A stretch of 64,000 bases of DNA from Frisingicoccus sp900753685 (GTDB lineage: Bacteria > Bacillota > Clostridia > Lachnospirales > Lachnospiraceae): contig CASEMA010000012.1 in assembly GCA_949289065.1 (NCBI GenBank), forward strand, positions 8,588 to 72,587, given 5' to 3'. Position 1 is the first letter of the stretch; every line of letters starts with the position of its first letter. Position numbers and translations under genes: made by a program. The notes beneath the pieces are model-generated. The model worked only from the letters and a program-made list of their open reading frames with translations, was not told where the DNA came from and did not search any database. Positions 9,475-18,775 of the stretch are shown in pieces.

Positions 9475-10536
9475 TTATTTTCTTCCAACGATCGCATAGT
9501 CCTGACTTCCAAATAATGTCCGGCTTACCTCTTCCATACTCCTGTTAAACGCTTCTATATTCTCGATATTTTCTCCGGTCAGCTTCGGTATTTCCATTGG
9601 ATATTTGCTGGTCTCTGTAAATAAAATCTCAACTTCCTTAAATCCAACCTTTCTCATAAAATACTCCATTGTATACGGATGGATCGGCTTATTATGTGAA
9701 GGGTCCATATAAAACGCATGGGTATAAATCGCTAAGGTCATCGGATTTGGTGTCTCCATGATAATATACGCCCCATCTTCAAGCTTCTCATAGGCCAATT
9801 CGCATAACCTTACAATTTGATTAAACTTCAAATGTTCAATCAATTGACCGGCAAATATGCCGCCGATCTTCTCTTGCTTTTCCAAATATGTGAGCGCGTC
9901 GTCCTCGATCACATCCAGCCCCCTGGCCTTGCAATATTCAGCGAACTCCGGATAGCATTCCACCCCCGTTGCCTTAATTTCATTCTCACCAAGCAGCTCT
10001 AAAAACTCGCCGCGCCCGCAGCCAAGATCCAGTACATTGCTCCGGCCTTCAAAATATTTTAAATACTGTTTTTGAACTTCTTTTATGGACTCCTTTGAGC
10101 CTCTGAAATGATTCTCAAAATCGAAGTAATCAATAAAACTGTACTCATCGTCTGCAGCTTCCTGGACCCTCACAGGCTGTACCGTCTGCTGTGCCCCCAC
10201 AATCACTTCCGGTTTTTTCTTTAAGGCCATTTTGATTTTTACTTCCTGCATTTCACAGCGATTTTCCAATTGTTCAATCCGCCGATTATTTCCCCTCAGA
10301 TTTTCTTCAATCAAAAGATTCATTTCTTTGCGTTCGTTCATATACTGATATACTTGGCTTAAAGCAACCTGGGCGCCATACAGGGCTTTCTTCTCCTCTT
10401 CCAAATCACTTTCCAGCCTTTCGCATCTTTTTCTCAGTTCTTTGATGGCCTCCCTCTGCACCCCGATTATTTTGTTCTGCTCCTCAATATATTCCTGACC
10501 GAGCCGCTGAAATGCTTTTCCCCCTATTCCAGACAT
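9475..10536 (-). CDS. Coiled-coil SAM-dependent methyltransferase, candidate glycan chain terminator
   Basis: About 353 residues. Roughly residues 10-110 are a long heptad-rich coiled coil; the second half is a class I methyltransferase with the SAM-binding motif VLDLGCGRGEFLELL, the acidic motif II in TGVECYPEF, and GQLIEHL. The start at 10536 has GGGAGGT at good spacing; GTG at 10551 would extend into wzt. In Gram-negative ABC-exported O antigens, WbdD-type proteins join a capping methyltransferase to a coiled-coil ruler, and the Wzt C-terminal domain recognises the cap. Here the gene directly follows such a wzt, so a similar capping role is likely, though the domain order is reversed and there is no kinase domain. 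Confidence 0.8.
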   Translation of the reverse strand: MSGIGGKAFQRLGQEYIEEQNKIIGVQREAIKELRKRCERLESDLEEEKKALYGAQVALSQVYQYMNERKEMNLLIEENLRGNNRRIEQLENRCEMQEVKIKMALKKKPEVIVGAQQTVQPVRVQEAADDEYSFIDYFDFENHFRGSKESIKEVQKQYLKYFEGRSNVLDLGCGRGEFLELLGENEIKATGVECYPEFAEYCKARGLDVIEDDALTYLEKQEKIGGIFAGQLIEHLKFNQIVRLCELAYEKLEDGAYIIMETPNPMTLAIYTHAFYMDPSHNKPIHPYTMEYFMRKVGFKEVEILFTETSKYPMEIPKLTGENIENIEAFNRSMEEVSRTLFGSQDYAIVGRK

Positions 10537-10538
10537 AG

Positions 10539-11840
10539 CTATACCTCCCACGTATGTTCTATACGAGACACTCCCACATCCCCTAATGAAGAATATATCT
10601 CGAATGTATATGATTCTTTATAGTAGTCTACCGGTGTGGCCATATCTGATTCAATCGCCACATCCAGCGTATACTTTCCAGGAAGCAGCAACATTTTCTT
10701 TAAATTGACAACAACCGTTCCGTCCTTTATCAGATCGTATTTATCAAATTGTTCAATCCGCGTATTTGTTCCATAGCACTGAAGGCCGTCGCTTCGAAAA
10801 ATTCCAATGCCGAAGACCGCGTCCTCTACCTTCTCTTTAACGACATAATCCATGCAAATCCGCACAGCTTCTTCCGAAGCAAATACCGTTTTCTTTTTCC
10901 CGCCGGAATCTGTCATATAGATTTGCTTAAACCGGGCTTTTCCGTTGCCCCACCGCTTCCTAACTGCCGGTTCAGCTTCTTTTTCCTCATCCTCCGCTGG
11001 ATTTTCAAACGAATCCGTCGCGCCTTCCTTTTCCTGCAGTTCAGCCTCTTTTAAAGCCGCAGCCTCCCGTTTCTCAGCCCTCTGGGCGGCGTCGGCTTCC
11101 CGCTTCTCGCCCATAAAGTTCAGATATTCCATATCAATATCTCTCGGAGGTCCTTCGGCCTTAATCTTCCCTTCATGAATCCAAATGCTGCGGTCACATA
11201 TCTGCTCAATCTGTCCCATAGAATGGGAAACAATAACGATGGTCGTTCCCTGAGCTTTAATTTCCCTCAGCTTATTAAAGCATTTTGCCTGAAAGTTGAC
11301 ATCCCCCACTGCCAGAATTTCATCGATAAGCAGGATATCCGCATTGACATTAATCGCCACTGAAAAGGCCAGACGCATGTACATACCGGAAGAATAGGTT
11401 CTGACCGGATTGTCCAAAAATGGCTCCATTTCAGAAAATTCAATAATATCATCCAGGCGCTCATCGATTTCTTTTTTAGTCAGTCCAAAAATAGAGGCAT
11501 TCGTATAAATGTTTTCCCTTCCGCTCATATCTGGATGAAAACCGGCCCCCAATTCAATCAAACTGGAAACCCGGCCTTTAAGCTCAATGCTTCCCGAATC
11601 CGGATACATAATTCTTGTGAGCAATTTTAAAGTCGTACTTTTGCCGCACCCGTTATGTCCGATTAAGCCGATCGCTTCACCTTTTTTTACTTCAAAGCTG
11701 ACATCATCCAAAACCCACCGTTCTTCATAACGATTTCTATTTCGGAATAATATACGCTCCTTGAGCTGGCTCCCTTTATCAAAATACACCTTAAATTTCT
11801 TTTTAACATTTTTGACTTCTATCGCATTTCCCGGTTTCAT
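10539..11840 (-). CDS. wzt: Polysaccharide ABC exporter ATPase with carbohydrate-binding domain
   Basis: Wzt/TagH-type ATPase that powers export of an undecaprenyl-linked polysaccharide with the permease encoded next to it. Residues 1-245 form the nucleotide-binding domain: Walker A GHNGCGKST, the family signature YSSGMYMRLAFS, Walker B ILLIDEILAVGD and the switch histidine in VIVSHSMGQ. A charged, Ala/Glu-rich linker (about 247-290) leads to a beta-rich C-terminal domain of about 140 residues matching the Wzt C-terminal sugar-binding domain. In E. coli O8/O9a that domain reads the capped chain end. The gene follows the permease gene by a junction with no gap and precedes the methyltransferase by 2 bp. 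Confidence 0.92.
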   Translation of the reverse strand: MKPGNAIEVKNVKKKFKVYFDKGSQLKERILFRNRNRYEERWVLDDVSFEVKKGEAIGLIGHNGCGKSTTLKLLTRIMYPDSGSIELKGRVSSLIELGAGFHPDMSGRENIYTNASIFGLTKKEIDERLDDIIEFSEMEPFLDNPVRTYSSGMYMRLAFSVAINVNADILLIDEILAVGDVNFQAKCFNKLREIKAQGTTIVIVSHSMGQIEQICDRSIWIHEGKIKAEGPPRDIDMEYLNFMGEKREADAAQRAEKREAAALKEAELQEKEGATDSFENPAEDEEKEAEPAVRKRWGNGKARFKQIYMTDSGGKKKTVFASEEAVRICMDYVVKEKVEDAVFGIGIFRSDGLQCYGTNTRIEQFDKYDLIKDGTVVVNLKKMLLLPGKYTLDVAIESDMATPVDYYKESYTFEIYSSLGDVGVSRIEHTWEV

Positions 11841-12617
11841 TTATAATTCCTCCGCGAATCCTCTTTGTAATCTCTGGAAAACCACACAGCCTATAACAAG
11901 TACAACGCAGCCTAAAATAAAGCCGCTGGCCAACGTACTAAGATGCGGCGCCTGTTTACTGTAAAGTACATCCCGATATGCCACAATGACCGGCGTCATC
12001 GGATTCAAATTCATAAATGGCCTCAGATTTTCCGGCACCATATCAATCGAATAAACTACCGGTGTAAAATACATCCATGCCATCGTTACAATTCCTAAAA
12101 TATATTCCAAATCTCTGAAATATACAGTTAAGGCCGAAGTCAGCATCGCACCGCCAAGGCACATAATATACTCTACAGCCATAATAACCGGCAAATAGCA
12201 TATCGTTATCGGATTTATACCAACTCCGGTCACAATAACCACAGCGAAAATAACGATAAAGCAGAGAAGCATATTGACAAAATTACTTGTCACATACGCA
12301 ATCGGCATAACCTCTCTCGGAAAATAGATTTTTTTAACCATATCCTTTTGATTAATAATACTGGCCGCGCCGCCTGTCAATGATCCGCTAAAAAACAGCC
12401 ACGGAATCAATCCGACAAAGAGATATAAGTAAAACTTGTCTATATTATTGGGCATGACTATTGAAAAGACAAATGTATATACACATAACTGCAGCAAAGG
12501 ATTAATAAAGGTCCATAAAAAGCCTAACGCCGAGCCTTTATATCTTCCTCTCAGTTCCTTTCGCACCAAACTAAAAATCATTTGACGATAGTCATATATT
12601 TCTCTCAAATGTTTCAT
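11841..12617 (-). CDS. wzm: Polysaccharide ABC exporter permease
   Basis: ABC-2 type permease of 258 residues. The cytoplasmic N terminus LVRKELRGRYKGSALGFLW is typical of Wzm/TagG proteins, followed by about six membrane helices and the GLIPWLFFSGSL segment between helices 2 and 3. It partners the ATPase encoded immediately downstream to move lipid-linked glycan across the cytoplasmic membrane. Its start overlaps the 3' end of the upstream GT4 by 26 bp. TagG for teichoic acid export is the close alternative, but the surrounding GTs, sugar-phosphate transferase and Wzt C-terminal domain favour a polysaccharide. Confidence 0.92.
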   Translation of the reverse strand: MKHLREIYDYRQMIFSLVRKELRGRYKGSALGFLWTFINPLLQLCVYTFVFSIVMPNNIDKFYLYLFVGLIPWLFFSGSLTGGAASIINQKDMVKKIYFPREVMPIAYVTSNFVNMLLCFIVIFAVVIVTGVGINPITICYLPVIMAVEYIMCLGGAMLTSALTVYFRDLEYILGIVTMAWMYFTPVVYSIDMVPENLRPFMNLNPMTPVIVAYRDVLYSKQAPHLSTLASGFILGCVVLVIGCVVFQRLQRGFAEEL

Positions 12618-13869
12618 AAATCTCTCCTACCCGTTTCTCCAATCGACCCACCGCATTTTCCATACTGAGCTTTTCCAGTATATACGCCCTGGCCTCTCGT
12701 TTTAATTTATTATAAAATTCTGGATCCCGATATAACTTCCGCATATACCTTGCCGCCATGTCGATATCCGGTTCCGCCCAGACGCTCCCCTTTTTATAAG
12801 GCGGACTATCTTTCTTGAGCGACACAAAATCGCAATCCACCATACAGGCCACATTTGAATTCATAAATTCTGTGTTCGACGACCAATTTGTCGCAATTAC
12901 CGGAGTTCCTGCAATCATCGCTTCCGCCATGACCAGACCAAAGCCTTCCGCCCGATGAAGCGACACAAAAACATCCGCCTGCCCGATCAGAGAATTGACT
13001 TCCACCTTTGTCAGTGTATTTGTAATAAAATAAACATTCTGACAACCGGCAAGCATATGATTTAAATGCTCCATATCTCTTGGTTTTGCATTGTTGACCT
13101 TGACCACAATGCCCACATCCGCATTGTTTTTAAATGCCTTTCTAAACGCACGAATGGCTCCCGTAGGATTTTTTCTCTCAATTGTACTATTCGAATCGTA
13201 CATAACCAAAAAGAGAAATTTATCCTCCGGAAGTCCAAAATACTCCCGATCCAATGCCGGGTCTATCGGCGCCTCCACACAGTAAGGCAGCGTATAAACC
13301 GGAAGCTCGGTAACCTTTCTTAAATTCTTACTAATAAATTCTGACGGCGTCCATATCTCATCCAGCATCGGGAAAAATTTTTGCCAATGCTCCGGAATTT
13401 CTTCCAGCTCCCACAACCAGAACGCAATATTATAACGATTATCCCATCGTTCTGCCGCCATCCGGGTATACATGAGCATCATCTCGTCCGGATTAATATG
13501 AATTAAGTTGATATTATACGGAAACTCTTCGCATATCTTCTCATCCATCGAGTGATCCTCAGCCTGCAGAAGCTTACTGCCAAGCTGAAAATCGTACAAA
13601 GAATAGGGTATGTCTCCCGCCTTCAATTCATTTGCCAGAAGCCGACAGCTTTGCCCCAAACCCATTTCGGCGCGCACCAGGCCCAACAGATTTATCCCGT
13701 CGGGAAATTTATGCCTGTCAAAGGGCTTCCGTCCCCGTTTAATCATCTGATTATAATTTTTTTCCACAAAAAATTGCTTTATTTTCTGCAATAATTTCTG
13801 TGGAAATATTTTTTTCAATATAGGTTTTAAAGTCTCCGAAACCTTTAATATACTCTGATTAATATTCAT
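12592..13869 (-). CDS. GT4 family glycosyltransferase
   Basis: 425-residue GT-B fold transferase. The N-terminal 40 residues are basic and may contact the membrane. INLLGLVRAEMGLGQSCRLL forms the donor-side loop. The nucleotide-binding domain contains VMYDSNSTIERKNP, followed by the E-x7-E motif in HRAEGFGLVMAEA and GTPVIATNWSSNTEFM. Its architecture matches mannosyl/rhamnosyl-type GT4 enzymes of O-antigen clusters. GGGGATGATGTAG upstream of 13869 supplies the ribosome site. The gene overlaps wzm by 26 bp, suggesting coupled translation. Confidence 0.87.
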   Translation of the reverse strand: MNINQSILKVSETLKPILKKIFPQKLLQKIKQFFVEKNYNQMIKRGRKPFDRHKFPDGINLLGLVRAEMGLGQSCRLLANELKAGDIPYSLYDFQLGSKLLQAEDHSMDEKICEEFPYNINLIHINPDEMMLMYTRMAAERWDNRYNIAFWLWELEEIPEHWQKFFPMLDEIWTPSEFISKNLRKVTELPVYTLPYCVEAPIDPALDREYFGLPEDKFLFLVMYDSNSTIERKNPTGAIRAFRKAFKNNADVGIVVKVNNAKPRDMEHLNHMLAGCQNVYFITNTLTKVEVNSLIGQADVFVSLHRAEGFGLVMAEAMIAGTPVIATNWSSNTEFMNSNVACMVDCDFVSLKKDSPPYKKGSVWAEPDIDMAARYMRKLYRDPEFYNKLKREARAYILEKLSMENAVGRLEKRVGEIYETFERNI

Positions 13870-13874
13870 CTACA

Positions 13875-14813
13875 TCATCCCCAGACTATCTGCATTATTT
13901 TTCGCGTAAGCCCCTTCTTCCAGAAGCCATACTGTAAGAAACAGAAAATCCGATTTACTTTATTTTTCTTATATAAAACCGAGTACTTATTTAACAATTC
14001 TATCATTTTCTCATCTTTTATACAAGGTGTATATACTTGGACAAAATATGCCGCCTGCCGACAAGAATCCTGCATATCCTGCCGAAACTTCTTTTTCCCT
14101 CTCAAAAACCGCCGCCACATATAAGCGACACTTCTTGCATTCTGCGCCCCTACAGAATTATCCCCATGCTGTCGATAATCCATGGTGGCCCGATTTATAT
14201 AACTCATCCTTCCGAAAACAAGGGCGATTAATGCCAGCCAGTGATCGTGCATAACGACTGGCTCCGAATTCGTGACTTTCATCACATAAGCCTGCAAAGC
14301 CTTATTGATCATCACAGTACAGCCTGTGACCTGGTTTTGAATAAGCTCCCGATTTAATTTACCATCCGTTCTCAAATTCATATACGCATGAAATCCCGGA
14401 TCTATCTCAGACAAGGCTTCATCCACAACACGTAAATCTGTATGCACCAGCAAAGGAAGCTCCTTACCGTATCTTTGCTCCATCTGCCGCATCCGACGAA
14501 AGGTTTCCGCCACTTTATCTGGATGCCATACATCATCCTGATCGCAGCACATCATATATCTTCCTGAACTTTCCTTTATTAATCCTATGAAATTTGCTTT
14601 CGCGCCGCCGCTGGCGGGACTATTTTTTTTAATAACCACCTTTGAGGCTCCATGGCGCCTTTGAAATTCCTCTAATATCCTCCAGGTCCCATCCGTGGAA
14701 GCATCATCATGAACGATCAAACGCCAAGCCTTCCACGTCTGGTTTTCAATAGACATCAGTTGCTCTTCCAAATACCGCTCCCCATTATAGGTCGCCATCA
14801 ATATATCGATCAT
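13875..14813 (-). CDS. GT2 glycosyltransferase, rhamnosyltransferase-like
   Basis: 312-residue GT-A fold enzyme. It starts MIDILMATYNGERYLEEQL and has the HDDASTDGT and CDQDDVW metal/nucleotide motifs, then a HTDLRVVDE segment and a HDHWLALIALV motif characteristic of the RfbF/WsaF-like alpha-rhamnosyl subgroup (from memory). It most likely adds rhamnose or another 6-deoxyhexose. It follows the next GT2 by 4 bp and precedes the GT4 gene by 5 bp. No dTDP-rhamnose genes are in this window, so that donor pathway would have to lie elsewhere. Confidence 0.87.
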   Translation of the reverse strand: MIDILMATYNGERYLEEQLMSIENQTWKAWRLIVHDDASTDGTWRILEEFQRRHGASKVVIKKNSPASGGAKANFIGLIKESSGRYMMCCDQDDVWHPDKVAETFRRMRQMEQRYGKELPLLVHTDLRVVDEALSEIDPGFHAYMNLRTDGKLNRELIQNQVTGCTVMINKALQAYVMKVTNSEPVVMHDHWLALIALVFGRMSYINRATMDYRQHGDNSVGAQNARSVAYMWRRFLRGKKKFRQDMQDSCRQAAYFVQVYTPCIKDEKMIELLNKYSVLYKKNKVNRIFCFLQYGFWKKGLTRKIMQIVWG

Positions 14814-14817
14814 CTAT

Positions 14818-15576
14818 TTACACTCGTTTCCATTTCCAAAAATATTTAACCATCGAGATCAAAAATATCTTTATGCCCCTGAGGCTTCGAGTATTATCCC
14901 TTTTCCAGGCATGATATACATAAGCATTTGGATAAAAAACAATGCTCGAATTTTTACGAACCCTGCGCGAAAGATCTGCATCCTCAAAATACATAAAAAA
15001 GCGTTCGTCAAAGCCTCCGGCCCTCCGGAACACCGATGTACGTATCATAAAAAAACAACCTGTACTGGATAAAATCCGTGTCGGTTTATTAAAGCTTTCT
15101 CCGGCCCGCGTATATTCTTCTCTAAAAAATTGTAACGGCCGAAATTTACTTAGAACAACATAGGAAAATTTAGGATCCCGTTTTGGAAGTAATTGCTCGC
15201 TTCCATCAACGTTTTTTATTTTCGGTGTGACAATTCCAACCTGCGGATAATGCACCAAAAATGCTGTCAGCTTCTGCACAGCCTTTGGCGTGAATTGTAT
15301 ATCCGGATTCACCACCATATGAAATTCTGATGATATTTTTTTCAAAATCTCATTATGTCCCCGTCCAAATCCCAGGTTTTCCCGGCTTTCAATGACATGA
15401 ACCCGCGGAAAATATTGGCGAATAACAGGCACCGTCTCATCTTGAGAGCAATTATCAAATACATATATATCTACATCCATATCCTTTGTACATTCAATCA
15501 ATGAATTTAAACATGGAACAATTTCTGATGCATTATTGTATGTTACAATACCAGCGCTTACCGACCCTTTTTTCAT
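14818..15576 (-). CDS. GT2 glycosyltransferase, WbbL-like
   Basis: 252 residues. The motifs are SAGIVTYNNASEI, VFDNCSQDET, ENLGFGRGHNE and MVVNPDIQF, the last serving as the DXD-equivalent, followed by FDERFFMYFEDADLSRR with the catalytic-base aspartate of WbbL-type rhamnosyltransferases. WbbL-type enzymes add rhamnose to a lipid-linked GlcNAc early in glycan assembly. Position directly after the sugar-phosphate transferase fits addition of the second sugar, though that is inference. The ATG at 15576 has GAGGAATAA as ribosome site. Confidence 0.88.
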   Translation of the reverse strand: MKKGSVSAGIVTYNNASEIVPCLNSLIECTKDMDVDIYVFDNCSQDETVPVIRQYFPRVHVIESRENLGFGRGHNEILKKISSEFHMVVNPDIQFTPKAVQKLTAFLVHYPQVGIVTPKIKNVDGSEQLLPKRDPKFSYVVLSKFRPLQFFREEYTRAGESFNKPTRILSSTGCFFMIRTSVFRRAGGFDERFFMYFEDADLSRRVRKNSSIVFYPNAYVYHAWKRDNTRSLRGIKIFLISMVKYFWKWKRV

Positions 15577-15579
15577 GTA

Positions 15580-16998
15580 TTATTCCTCGCTTTGTTTCCA
15601 ATTAGCTTCCAGAAAATCTGCAAATTTCTCAAGATACGCATATCTGTCTTTGTCAAACGCTTCTGTACTATCCGGTTTAAAAAACACAATTAATGTCTGA
15701 AGAATTAATTTAATATCCTTCATAATACTGTAATTTTCAATATACATTAAGTCCAAAATTAATTTGTATTTCGGAGTTGTATTATATTTTCCTGCAATCT
15801 GAGCGTACCCGGTCAGACCAGCTTTCACGCGAAGTCTGTAAGCAAATTCCGGATATTCCTCTGTATATAAATAGACGTTCTCAAGCATTTCAGGTCTCGG
15901 TCCGACAAGGCTCATATCGCCAAAAAGAATATTCAAAAACTGGGGAAACTCATCCAGACGATATTTTCTCAGCACCTTTCCAACCTTCGTTATCCGGTTG
16001 TCATCAGCCACCGCCGAATAGTTTGTAACATTTTCCTTCATCGTCCGGAATTTGTAAACTTCAAACACTTTGCCATTTTTCGTAGCGCGTTTTTGTTTAA
16101 AAAATACCTTGCCGCCATCATTTAATTTGATTGCTGCGGCGCAGAGCAGCCATATGGGCGAAGTAATGATAATCGCTGCTAAAGAAAAAACAACATCGAC
16201 GCAGCGTTTCATAAACCGCTGCTCAATAGACAGCTCCTTTACCGGCAGATTAATCAATGAAATATCATCCAAAATTGTATGCTTCGAGTTAATTTCAACA
16301 ATATCGGAAATCTCGGGACTAAAATAAATATTGCGCATATTTCGATAACAATATTCAATCAGTTCTGTTCGCTCTTTCACAGGAACATCATACAGAAAAA
16401 TAGTTTCACAGCGGAGAATCGCATCATACAAATCGTCCGCCTGATAATCCTTCACTTCACATATTTTATATTGTTTCCGAAACACGTCAATTGCATGACT
16501 GATCTGAATAAAAGATTCTGCGGAAGAGGTTATAACACAGCATTTTTCCGGCTCATTTATCGAAAAATAAAGCCAATTTCCGCCATAGGTAAATGCTGCC
16601 ACAAAGATTAGCTGCACAAAAACAACGACACAAAACAAGCCGATACTTTCAAATTCAAATTTCGTGTTGTTTGCTGCGTTGGTATTCATAATGGATAACT
16701 CTATATACGTTACAATATCGGTAATGACCGTTGCCAGGCCAATCGAGGATATAATTGGTTTACTTTTCCTCTTTCCAATATCGTAACGGCCATAAGCCGC
16801 CGTCATCCCGAGGCCGGAAACAACAAATGTAAGCATCGTGATGGCCGCTGTTCGCGAAGGCCGAAGCAATTGGGGATTATCCATCCCCATTATTCCGAAG
16901 AAGCTCAAAAAAAGTACAGCATAAAGACATGTTTTTAATCCAAACACAATCGTTCGCTCTAATTTTTTCATAAGCCTTCTCATTGCTCCATCCCCCAT
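15580..16998 (-). CDS. Polyprenyl-phosphate glycosyl-1-phosphate transferase (WbaP/CpsE-like)
   Basis: Starts glycan assembly by moving a sugar-1-phosphate from a nucleotide sugar to undecaprenyl phosphate. The N-terminal half has about four membrane helices and a CoA-binding-like domain. The C-terminal half is the bacterial sugar transferase domain: FMKRCVDVVFSLAAIII re-entrant helix, FFKQKRATKNGKVFEVYKFR, LRKYRLDEFPQFLNILFGD, MSLVGPRPEM and GLTGYAQI. This is the PHPT superfamily core with its DE catalytic pair. The start is uncertain: ATGs at 16998, 16983 and 16971 are in frame, each with an imperfect ribosome site. The first sugar (Glc, Gal or other) is not determined. Confidence 0.92.
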   Translation of the reverse strand: MGDGAMRRLMKKLERTIVFGLKTCLYAVLFLSFFGIMGMDNPQLLRPSRTAAITMLTFVVSGLGMTAAYGRYDIGKRKSKPIISSIGLATVITDIVTYIELSIMNTNAANNTKFEFESIGLFCVVVFVQLIFVAAFTYGGNWLYFSINEPEKCCVITSSAESFIQISHAIDVFRKQYKICEVKDYQADDLYDAILRCETIFLYDVPVKERTELIEYCYRNMRNIYFSPEISDIVEINSKHTILDDISLINLPVKELSIEQRFMKRCVDVVFSLAAIIITSPIWLLCAAAIKLNDGGKVFFKQKRATKNGKVFEVYKFRTMKENVTNYSAVADDNRITKVGKVLRKYRLDEFPQFLNILFGDMSLVGPRPEMLENVYLYTEEYPEFAYRLRVKAGLTGYAQIAGKYNTTPKYKLILDLMYIENYSIMKDIKLILQTLIVFFKPDSTEAFDKDRYAYLEKFADFLEANWKQSEE

Positions 16999-17022
16999 TA
17001 ATTACTGCATCCTTCGATTATT

Positions 17023-18675
17023 TTATAATCCAAAACGGGCCGCCATCCGAAGAAACTCGTCCGAATCCGCAAAACCATTAAAAATCTCCTCTCTCGATTT
17101 TCCCTGATTCAACAGATTCACCCAGGTATTCAGCCCCGTTTGGTCCGCTTCTCTGTCAAAAAGTCCACGATACAAAACTTTGACAAATTCTTCATTTGAT
17201 AAATGTTTATTTTCAAGCTCCTTTGAAAAAACGAATCCATAGGCCGCTTGTTTCGGACTTTGTTCGCCCTGAGCAATCCATGTCACCCATTCCGTATGTC
17301 CGGTCTTATCCGGCTCCCTGTCAAGAAACTGCCTATAATTTCTATAGACAAACATTGTGATCTCCGGATTCAAATCCTTTATATCTGTCAATAAGACCTC
17401 TCCCCGGATAATCCCATAATAATCACAAATATTTCCGAATTCATCCGATTCCGCAAACCCTTTAAAAACATAGGTCCTGCTCAGGCCCTCGGATAATCTC
17501 TTTACCCAGCCGTCCTTGCCGGCTCTATCCGACGCTCTATTCAGAAAAGTCTGATATAAAATTTCCACATAATCCTCATTTGACAGACGCCTTGCCGTAA
17601 ACTCATCGCTCATCACAAAGCCCTCCGCCACTTCGGCTCCGGTCATTTCTTTATTTGACAAAAGTGTCACCCAGGTATCCAGCCCGGAAGCATCCGGTTC
17701 TCTCTCTAAAACCAGTTCGTACAGCCTTTTCACAAAGCTTGTCACCGGATCCTCCTGAGGCTCTTCCTCCGGCTCCTTTGGTGTGACGTCCATGGTGAAG
17801 TTTATATCCACCGCCCCGTCAATGCCGTCGACAATTCCCGACGATGTACATTGCCACATGGAATATTTCTTTTCGTAATCACATTCATAATTATACTGGG
17901 CAACCCATCGCGGCCATTGACTGAACCGCCAGTCTGTAAGCCGGTTTCTGAACCAATCCAGGTTCGCGTAAATTCCAACCTCGTAGCCGGCCGCTTCGAT
18001 TGTTTCACAAAAAGCTTCCGCAATATCGGCAATTTCCTCATTCGTTAAGCTCCCTGTATATTTTTCATCCTCTAAATCGAGATAAATCGGCAGGGATAAA
18101 TCATAGCCCTCGACCAGCCTGAGTACATGCTCCGCCTCGCTGACAGCCTCATCCGTATCTAACGCGTAAGAATAAATGTATACGCCAAAGGGAATCCCCA
18201 GCCGTGTACATTCATCGGCATTATATTCCCATCGGCTATCATCCTGACTAATATCATTATTCCCATATCCGCATCGGATAATTGCAAAGCTTACATCCGT
18301 TTCTGCAACTGCTTCCCAGTCAATCTGCCTCTGAATATAAGAAACGTCAATCCCCTTTTCCAACGCCCCGACAATCGGCTCACCTATGGAATTCATCCAG
18401 CTGCCATCCTTGTACGTCCATGGTGTGAATTCCGACGCAAACATGGAAACTTCATTGTGCAGCCATTCTCCGTTATCATATCGGAAACTATTCTCCACCA
18501 ATCCGTCTCCCGCAGGTTCAGACTCTGTTTCAATTTCACTTTCTGTCTCGCCCATGTTTTCCGTTAAGCCATCTGTCTCATCTGCATATCCGAAGCTTTG
18601 TCCGGTTGCTCCTGCAAAGAGCAGCGCCGCCGCCAATATTGCCGCCTTTAGACGCATCCATCTTGGTTTTTTCAT
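17023..18675 (-). CDS. Secreted GH25 lysozyme with C-terminal DUF4214 repeats
   Basis: 550 residues. It has a signal peptide (MKKPRWMRLKAAILAAALLF, cleavage near residue 30), an acidic linker, then a GH25 muramidase domain at about 85-300 with GIDVSYIQ, FAIIRCGYG, PFGVYIYSYA and the DLE catalytic motif in IYLDLEDEKYT, ending MWQCTSSGIVDGIDGAVD. The rest (about 310-550) is four repeats of the form F(V/Y)..LY...L.REPD..G...W, each ending in a GF..S.EF-like segment, which matches DUF4214. It should cut cell-wall peptidoglycan outside the cell. As first gene of the polysaccharide operon, 24 bp before the initiating transferase, it may open the wall for glycan export or attachment; that is inference. 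Confidence 0.9.
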   Translation of the reverse strand: MKKPRWMRLKAAILAAALLFAGATGQSFGYADETDGLTENMGETESEIETESEPAGDGLVENSFRYDNGEWLHNEVSMFASEFTPWTYKDGSWMNSIGEPIVGALEKGIDVSYIQRQIDWEAVAETDVSFAIIRCGYGNNDISQDDSRWEYNADECTRLGIPFGVYIYSYALDTDEAVSEAEHVLRLVEGYDLSLPIYLDLEDEKYTGSLTNEEIADIAEAFCETIEAAGYEVGIYANLDWFRNRLTDWRFSQWPRWVAQYNYECDYEKKYSMWQCTSSGIVDGIDGAVDINFTMDVTPKEPEEEPQEDPVTSFVKRLYELVLEREPDASGLDTWVTLLSNKEMTGAEVAEGFVMSDEFTARRLSNEDYVEILYQTFLNRASDRAGKDGWVKRLSEGLSRTYVFKGFAESDEFGNICDYYGIIRGEVLLTDIKDLNPEITMFVYRNYRQFLDREPDKTGHTEWVTWIAQGEQSPKQAAYGFVFSKELENKHLSNEEFVKVLYRGLFDREADQTGLNTWVNLLNQGKSREEIFNGFADSDEFLRMAARFGL

Positions 18676-18730
18676 AGTCTGTCCTTTCCTAGTTCATTTA
18701 TCTTGTCTACACATTTTGCCATATTATTAT

Positions 18731-18760
18731 ATTATACAACAATCCTGTTATTTCTGTCTA
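18731..18760 (-). promoter_or_regulatory. Probable sigma-A promoter of the polysaccharide operon
   Basis: On the minus strand, TAGACA (18760-18755), an 18-bp spacer and TATAAT (18736-18731), about 56 bp before the GH25 lysozyme start. The -10 is perfect and the -35 matches five of six positions. Gaps downstream are short or overlapping as far as ugd, so this promoter may drive the whole cluster. Confidence 0.65.
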
Positions 18761-18775
18761 TCCCCTATTAAGTCC

